From contig OZ024857.1 in assembly GCA_964017155.1 (NCBI GenBank), positions 14,684,896 through 14,748,895 of the forward strand: 64,000 nucleotides of DNA. The letters run 5' to 3'. Each line of letters starts with the position of its first letter. The stretch's first letter is position 1. The notes below the pieces were generated by a model. It was not told the DNA's origin and did no database searches. It saw only the letters and a program-made list of their open reading frames with translations. Made by a program: the position numbers and the translations under genes. Source of the DNA: Oasisia sp. SBJ-2009. Taxonomy: Eukaryota; Annelida; Polychaeta; Sabellida; Siboglinidae. Positions 57,751-64,000 of this stretch are shown here, one piece after another.

Positions 57751-59297
57751 AGAGAAAGAGCATTTTGCTAGTAGCGGTAATGTTAAGTATACATCAGGCC
57801 AGTTGACCATTTATTTGGGGATCAGAGGTGGTCAGTTGTTCCCTTTACACACAATAGTATAGTCAGTGCAACAACCTACTAAGGAATAATTTTTATACAT
57901 ACAATCCAATCTGACCCATTGACACTCTGTTCTCGCCTTCAAGGTGAATAGCCAACAACCCAACAATGACAGTTGGCCCAAATGCTTGACGCCTAATTCA
58001 TGTTCTGAATCAGGATTCATGAACATGTTATACATCAAGTGCAGGCAAACCGACCATTTTGTGGTAAAGTACCAAACAACAGGTTACTGATTCAGTTAAA
58101 GGCCGGTTGTATATATGGTAGGGTTCATTATAAGTTATTATACTAATTAGGTGAAGATGACAATACTAATTAAAGTACAGATGACAAGGCAGTGTCAGAT
58201 ACAGCTGGGACTTCTACTCCCCTGGCTGCTGAGATTAGAAAGTTGACTGTATTGGTCATTGGTGGTTTGGGGGATAGCTGGACACTGCAGTTGGTGGGAA
58301 GATTAGAAACAGCCATTGGCTGGTTTAAATGATGTTTAGTGAGAGCCAGTTTGATATAGGGAATCTCACGGAGACAGGGAGAGTTGTCAGGTGCACACAG
58401 GGTGCAGGGTGTGTATTAAAAATGGACGGTTTCCCTCCGGCTTGGGCTGGGAGGTGAAGCTGGGCTGCCTCCGTGTCGTAGCTGGGTTGGACGGGCATTG
58501 TCATTCGAGTTTGTGTGTGTATACTCTGGATATAATAAAGAATCAGATTAAGCAGCTAGTGGCTATTGTAGTTCTAGTTGGTACCTCCCCCGTTGTCTAG
58601 TGATGGCCCCTGCCACTACGACATATAAATGCAGTGTTCTAGTTCCCGTGTATGCAGTGTGAAGTGTGTGGGTGAAACGACAACACAATCAATAACACGG
58701 ACCTGGGAAACTGACACATCAGGAGACACGTCTGTGTTGTTGTAGGCATGTTTACCTGTCTGCTGGTTCACGTCAACCGCTTATAGATCAACAGCCTATG
58801 AAATATTAATCATTGTAATGTTGATGCCAACTTTGGCGTGAATAGTTTGAAAATGCTAGCGGATGTCGGATGTTGACAAATAAAGCAGGAATGACCAAGC
58901 CAGGGGGTGGCTCCTTAAGCAACCTGGACAATAGTGACCGGTTGATCTTCTGTGGGAGATGACAACCTTTGATGTGGACATCCCCAAGTATGACGGTCTA
59001 CGTTGACATCTCTTATGTGTCATTCGTCTCCGTTGGGAAATGACAACCTTTGACGATAGACTCCTACAGAGGGGATGGTCTTTGTCGACATATCCTGAGT
59101 GTCTTAGTGTTCTTTGAGGGTGTCAAGAACCTTTCAATGGAGCATATTTGTACTTGCTTCTTCAGACATGGAGGGGTTGGTTGACATCCTGTCAGTGTCA
59201 TTCTTCTCTAAGAGAGTTTGTAAGATTCAATGATGTACCTTTCCATCTGTGACGGAGTTAACTACAGAAAGCTCCACAGAAGAATTCCACACTGATC
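57751..59297. other. Non-coding stretch, nothing recognised
   Basis: No exon, transposon end or tandem repeat could be supported. Confidence 0.4.
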
Positions 59298-59299
59298 TA

Positions 59300-59633
59300 C
59301 CCAGCAAACAAGGAGCTGTGATTTCACATGTTCTGTAAGTGAATTCACGAGTTCAACTGGCTCAATTCACATGAATTCACCAGATTCTGTGAACAACTTT
59401 GGTGTGTCGACACGTGTTTACCGTGAAATCATGAGTTTTTCACGTGATGACACGTACCAGTGAAACCGTACTAGTTCTGACCCAGTACGACTCGTGTCAA
59501 ACTCGTTCAAAACTCGCTCAAAACTCGAGACAACGGGCAGAACACGTGTATCCATGTACTGGTGGAGCGGTACCAATTATGAACCAGTATGACACGTGCC
59601 AACTGGTTCAGAAATGGTTCCTTGTTTGCTGGG
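59300..59633. mobile_element. MITE with 15-bp perfect inverted ends and TA target duplication
   Basis: The left end CCCAGCAAACAAGGA and right end TCCTTGTTTGCTGGG are exact complements. TA at 59298-59299 and 59634-59635 is the candidate target duplication. The 334-bp interior is non-coding, with repeated CAGT/ACGTG/TTCAC words. This fits a Tc1/mariner-superfamily or other TA-targeting MITE. Confidence 0.85.
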
Positions 59634-60814
59634 TAGTCTTTGGTGTTTTCTCTCATGCCTCCAAGTCTTCTTGGTGTTTCACCGGTGTCTCATAAGGCAA
59701 AGTTTGCCATAGCTGTACCATGTTGTTGCCATCATAATCCCTCCTGCACTTCAGGGCCAGTAGCACAACCACCGGTAAGATTGACTCGCCGGGCATATCT
59801 GTCTTCTGTAACTTTTGCTGGTGTTTCTGATCTCGTCCTTATTTCACAATTTAGGTCTGCCTCGTGGTTGTTTGCCTTCAGTTAACTCCCCGTGGAGTGA
59901 GTTATCGTCGGCTCGTCAACTGAATTAGAAAAAACATCCTGTAGGACCTAGCTGAATGAACCAACCGAAGATTAATGAAATGAAACTGAAAGGTACTTTT
60001 TATCGCTCCCTGACACTTGTCCTTAGCCGCGCGAGTGTCTGAACTCTACGATAATCCAACGTGATACTAAAAGCCACTGCTGGTAGACATGTAATCTTTA
60101 ATTCAACACCTCTGGTCTGTCGGCTAGACGCCAACGTTACAGCATCTGCAGATATCGTTGCCGGGGCATCCTTGGTTGATTATCGCGTTCTGCTGCTTTT
60201 TGGGGATCTTGCCCAGTTGCATGCAAATGTGCATCGTTTTTACGGCACATTTCCCAAATGTGCTTAAGAAACCTCGTGGCACACAAGGGATTGGGATTTC
60301 TGTTCCACTGGGTTGTCAATCTGTCTGGTAGTTTCGGGTGTTGATTGGGAGGCATTTCTAATCTAGAATTGGTTCATCCTTGACTGTGGAAGATGTTAGT
60401 CATGTAGGGGGTGGGGTGACCCAGGAGTCTCGTTTTGATCTACGGCAGGGGCAGAGGGCAGAGGGCACAAAGGGCAGAGGGCAAGGAGTCCATAACATAT
60501 CTTTTTAAGGCCGCATTTGTAAATTATTTGTAGGGTATTTTATAATGAATTTATTTTAACTGTAATTATAACTTTGCAATTTTTTTACTTACTTTATTAT
60601 TAAGTTATTAATATATTTTATTATTATTATTTTTATATATATTTATTCTCAAATTCTCCGACCACAGTCAACTCAGGGAAAACAACACTTGTCTGGGAAG
60701 TGGGAAGGAGGTACTTTCACTGTGGGATGAATTCGTCTACCATGTGTAGTATATCAACTTATCAAGCCAGCATTGCAAATATTTCAGTGTTTTGTAAGTG
60801 ACAGCTGTATTGGT

Positions 60815-60975
60815 ATCTGTGGACTACAGCAAAGAGAACATTCATTCAGAGTAGTTAAAATGTGGAACTCCCTTTCAGAAGACACAGTCCAGGCCAGAAC
60901 AGTAAACGAACTGAAGTGACGCCTCCAAAGAGATTGGAGAGGTCACCCAGACCTGTATAATTATAATTTTTCAAA
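60815..60975 (+). mobile_element. LINE reverse-transcriptase C-terminal remnant
   Basis: Plus strand reads KMWNSLSEDTVQARTVNELK, then a stop, then RLQRDWRGHPDLYNYN. This matches the LINE tail pattern R.V..WN.LP..VV.A.TVN.FK..LD..W. The element is truncated and carries a stop. Confidence 0.8.
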
Positions 60976-62102
60976 TTAACCAGCCTTGACAAACCGGTTA
61001 AAAAAACATATGAGAAAAAAATACATCAACAGAGAACTACAACATCAGAAAACAAATCTTGAGACGGTCTCAATGTTCAGTTTGGGCAAGTGCTGACCAG
61101 TCTTGAGGTAAGATTACCACCAGGTGCTATTCTGGGGCTGGTGTAGACAGTTGGTGTTGACCATTTCAGTCGATCACACACATCTTTAATCGGTTCCCTT
61201 TCATTGTGGTTCTAATGAGACTACTACACCACCAAATCATATACACCATTGCCAGTCTCAGCATCATTCCCTTAGAGCATTGTATCTTTTACATCTCAAG
61301 ACTATGATTTGCTCTCGTGGTTACGTACGGCCTTAAAGATGACATGTCTTCTGTTGGCAATAATGTAGGAAACCAGTACAATTATGTCATTATTAAAAAG
61401 AAAACGTCCCGATAATGGTCAAATGATTCGTGGTGGACACAAAATTCTTGAGCATAAGTGCTGCGAACCTGCTTCGGAGGTGACATAGACTAAACAGACA
61501 GTTCTCACGTGTCTCCACTGGAATCAATGACAGAGACAGGACCTTGACATCTGTGGAGTTGTGACAGATGTCTGCTGATACAATGTGTCTGTGATAGGCA
61601 CAAGACAGACAGTTATGTAACGCACCATTGTGTAATCTGCAGAATCAAATGTCTGAATCCAGTAGATTTCCAGCAGTCATGTTTCCACTGCTGCATGGTG
61701 TTTTGACGACCGGTGCAGTGAATGACACCTGACGGTGTCACAAGTGCCTGCTTTGTGGACACTGTCTGTTCAGCATTGATGAGTCCCCGGGAAAACGTGC
61801 CCTACAATTTTATTTGACCTTTCGCAGGAAAGAATGTTACTGAAGGAAGCCGGCGATGTGATGATTAAAGTGGGTCGGACATGTTTGATAGTATGTAATG
61901 GTTAACCACGAGACTGGATGCACTTAGAGGACGAGAGAGAGATGTCTATGACTGCGATCGGAAGAGGGAATAGGCAGGGGAGGACTGTATGAAGAGGGAA
62001 TTGGCAGGGGAGGACTGTATGAAGAGGGAATTGGCAGGATTGGGGGAGGAGTTTATAATAAGTATAATAATATTAAATAATAAGTGTATTACCTTACTAC
62101 TT
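60976..62102. other. Non-coding stretch, nothing recognised
   Basis: A short tandem duplication of GGAGGACTGTATGAAGAGGG and following bases occurs at about 61978-62036; otherwise no structure was seen. Confidence 0.5.
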
Positions 62103-62345
62103 ACTTACTTATGCCTGTTTGCTCGCTGGGAGCATAGGCCATCGACCAAGGAATGCCACTGTTTTTTGTCCGTGGCCATCATCTCCATCTCTCTCCTGGT
62201 CACCTGGTGTATCCCATTTCTTTCTGTGTCTCTTTGCCAGATATTCTGTGGCCTACCTCTTCGCCTTTTCCCTGGGGGGTTCCATGTCATGGCTTGTCGG
62301 GTGATGGTTTCCGGAGGTTTCCTTAATAAAAAGTCTATTATCTTA
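62103..62345 (-). mobile_element. LINE C-terminal remnant (PPGKRRRGRP motif)
   Basis: Minus strand reads PPETITRQAMTWNPPGKRRR, GRPQNIWQRDTERNG and KKQWHSLVDGLCSQRANRHK, then stop. This is the familiar end of invertebrate LINE polyproteins (GKRKRGRP..TWRR......W..LV..LC). About 78 codons are open, so this copy may be fairly young although truncated. Confidence 0.85.
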
Positions 62346-63480
62346 ATATGAAATAATAGATAATAATAATAAACATATTGCCCCCACCAGCCTTACGGAT
62401 TGAACTGATACATTAAAACTGATTAAACAATTAAGTAAAGTAGATTAACAAAGTGTTGAGGGGGATTAAATGGAGAGGGGACGGGGAGTGGAGATTGCAA
62501 GGAAATGGGATCAGGATAGAAGAAGGGAAAATTAAAGATATTAAAAAAAAACTTGCACTACAGTACAGTGATGGGCAGGGAGCATTGGCAAGGGAGCAGC
62601 GAGTGAGGGCAGGAGACGGGCGATTGAAACAGGAGCAGTGACGGAAAGACTGGAACAAAACATGGAAGACGAATATGCAAAATCATTGTCTCACCCCAGA
62701 CTTCAGGGACAAAGCGAAACAGCACACTCAACATCAATTAACTGACTTCCTGTGTTTGTGCACGTGTCTGTGACGACGAATTGTGTGACAATGGCTCGCA
62801 CCTTTTTGCGGGAAAAAGAACCCCCTTGAACCTGATACCCCTCAATTTCGGCCTGCCGGGGACCGGCTATGAGACGTTGGCATCGTCGGCGTAATGGCCA
62901 CGATACGTGAGCATTCACCGACTACTAAATGTCAGCGTCATCGTTTGACAGGTCTGACGGTGGGTGTACCACGGAAAATGTTAACTTCCCATGCTTGTTA
63001 TGCAACGCAGCAGTGCCCTCAAAACATGCGCGTGACATGAAATCAACGTTCCCCGTGGTATTCTTAAGTGGGTAATTCCATGCGAGTGCCACCCCGCGAT
63101 ATCATAGACAATGGGTAGGTGGACACATCCAGTCCCTGCTAGTAGTCTCCTTACATTCACCCCGCACCTTTCATGTGGCCAGTGCGTTCCCACACACGTC
63201 GTATCCCCGGATAATGTTCCTCAGATCCGGGTATCCAGGTGCCTCAACACGAGACGTCCGATCCCATGGGATTCGCCACCGATCCGGATTACGCAATTTC
63301 CCGTTGGCGGGATCCGTCTCCTGGATTCGTCGCAGTGGGTGTGTAATCTGGCAGTTGGGATGTCGGTGGACGTGGTGCGTGGTGTGGTGTCGTCCCTGTG
63401 CTGGCAGCTGTGGTCAGTGGCGTGGATCGCAGCACCTGCTGCTGTGGTTATCAATGCAGTGGGTGGGTGGGCGTGTTTGT
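62346..63480. other. Non-coding stretch, CpG-richer from about 62740
   Basis: Purine-rich sequence at 62450-62640, then GC-rich sequence to 63480. Frames of 70-137 residues on both strands show no recognisable family and are likely by-products of composition. Confidence 0.35.
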
Positions 63481-63493
63481 ATACATGGTCCGT

Positions 63494-63900
63494 TCAGGGC
63501 CTTGAAAGTCTTGAAAAGCCTTGAATTTGATTGGACCAAATTCAAGGCCTTGAAAGCCTTGAATTTTACAAAGTAGTCTTGAAAAGTCTTGAATTTAATT
63601 GTGGTCTGTAAAATATTGTTTTGACTCGACTGTTGTGACGATTAACAGCCAGAAAAGGAAAAGCCTACGCACAAAACTGACTCGTGCACATTAGGCAATC
63701 GGCATTTCATTGTGGTCGGCGCCATTGTTTTCTTAGTCTAGTACAAATTTTACTTATTTTACTGCCATTTTTAATGTTAACTTATTTTACTGCGCTTAAA
63801 ATTACATATGTCATTAAGACAGTCTTGAATTTATTTTTCGAATAGCCTTGAACAGTCTTGAATAGCCTTGAATTTCAAAAGTTCAGATGTGACCTGTCTG
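63494..63900. repeat. CTTGAA-rich element, possible non-autonomous DNA transposon
   Basis: Both edges carry clustered CTTGAATTT / CCTTGAAAG words (for example GCCTTGAAAGTCTTGAAAAG at left and AGTCTTGAATAGCCTTGAAT at right) around a unique ~230-bp centre. Terminal duplication not resolved. Confidence 0.4.
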
Positions 63901-64000
63901 TATACCCGCAATTCGGGAAACTTCGAATTTCAAATCACAACAATTAGTCTTCGGCGGCGGGAAAGACCGGAAGTTGTAAAGATGACTTACAATTTGTTAT

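Noticed and set aside
56435..57862. Possible CRISPR-like array of 37-bp repeats
   Set aside because: Units are directly adjacent with no unique spacers, and the genome is eukaryotic.

Overview
The window is eukaryotic (metazoan) genomic DNA. It has spliced exons with GT/AG boundaries in matching phase, long AT-rich introns, many microsatellites and minisatellites, tRNA-derived SINEs, decayed LINE reverse-transcriptase tails, and hAT-like and TA-target MITEs. There are no bacterial operons, CRISPR arrays or phage genes. The repeat content and the invertebrate-looking RNF41 suggest a marine invertebrate, but the sequence alone does not fix the phylum.

Two genes can be supported, arranged head to head. 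On the minus strand (2049..9321) is a seven-exon orthologue of RNF41/NRDP1, a RING E3 ubiquitin ligase. All splice phases fit and the model predicts 328 residues, against 317 in human. The first six exons are secure. The last exon is inferred from splice site and phase, and its tail does not resemble the usual one. On the plus strand a 2.1-kb first coding exon (17430..19572) encodes a 714-residue Ser/Thr/Pro-rich, probably disordered protein that I could not name. It is followed after about 32 kb of intron by a phase-matched 71-bp exon (51526..51596). The gene is incomplete and probably continues past the right end. CpG-richer stretches near 12.4-12.65 kb and 16.6-17.4 kb are plausible promoter regions for the two genes.

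The rest is repeat-rich non-coding DNA. Tandem arrays are a 14-bp array at 4.2-4.6 kb, a perfect compound tetranucleotide array (CGTG-CGAG-CGTC-CGCC) at 13.28-13.76 kb, (CATC)n arrays at 30.2-30.6 and 31.5 kb, a 26-bp minisatellite of about 2.9 kb at 35-37.9 kb flanked by direct copies of a ~135-bp segment, a 23-bp array at 41.5-42.2 kb, a 54-bp array at 43.6-44.1 kb, a 20-bp array with higher-order structure at 47.0-48.3 kb, a TG-rich tract at 53.2-53.6 kb and a 37-bp array at 56.4-57.75 kb. Nearly all long reading frames in the window are translations of these arrays, not genes.

The clearest mobile elements are a 909-bp hAT-like element with an 8-bp target duplication (50067..50975) and a 334-bp MITE with 15-bp perfect inverted ends and a TA duplication (59300..59633). 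There are also several large hairpins, two SINE types, five LINE tail fragments, and two interspersed families recognised only because copies recur inside the window. I found no convincing new multi-gene system. The most interesting material is the repeat architecture and the unidentified large-exon gene.
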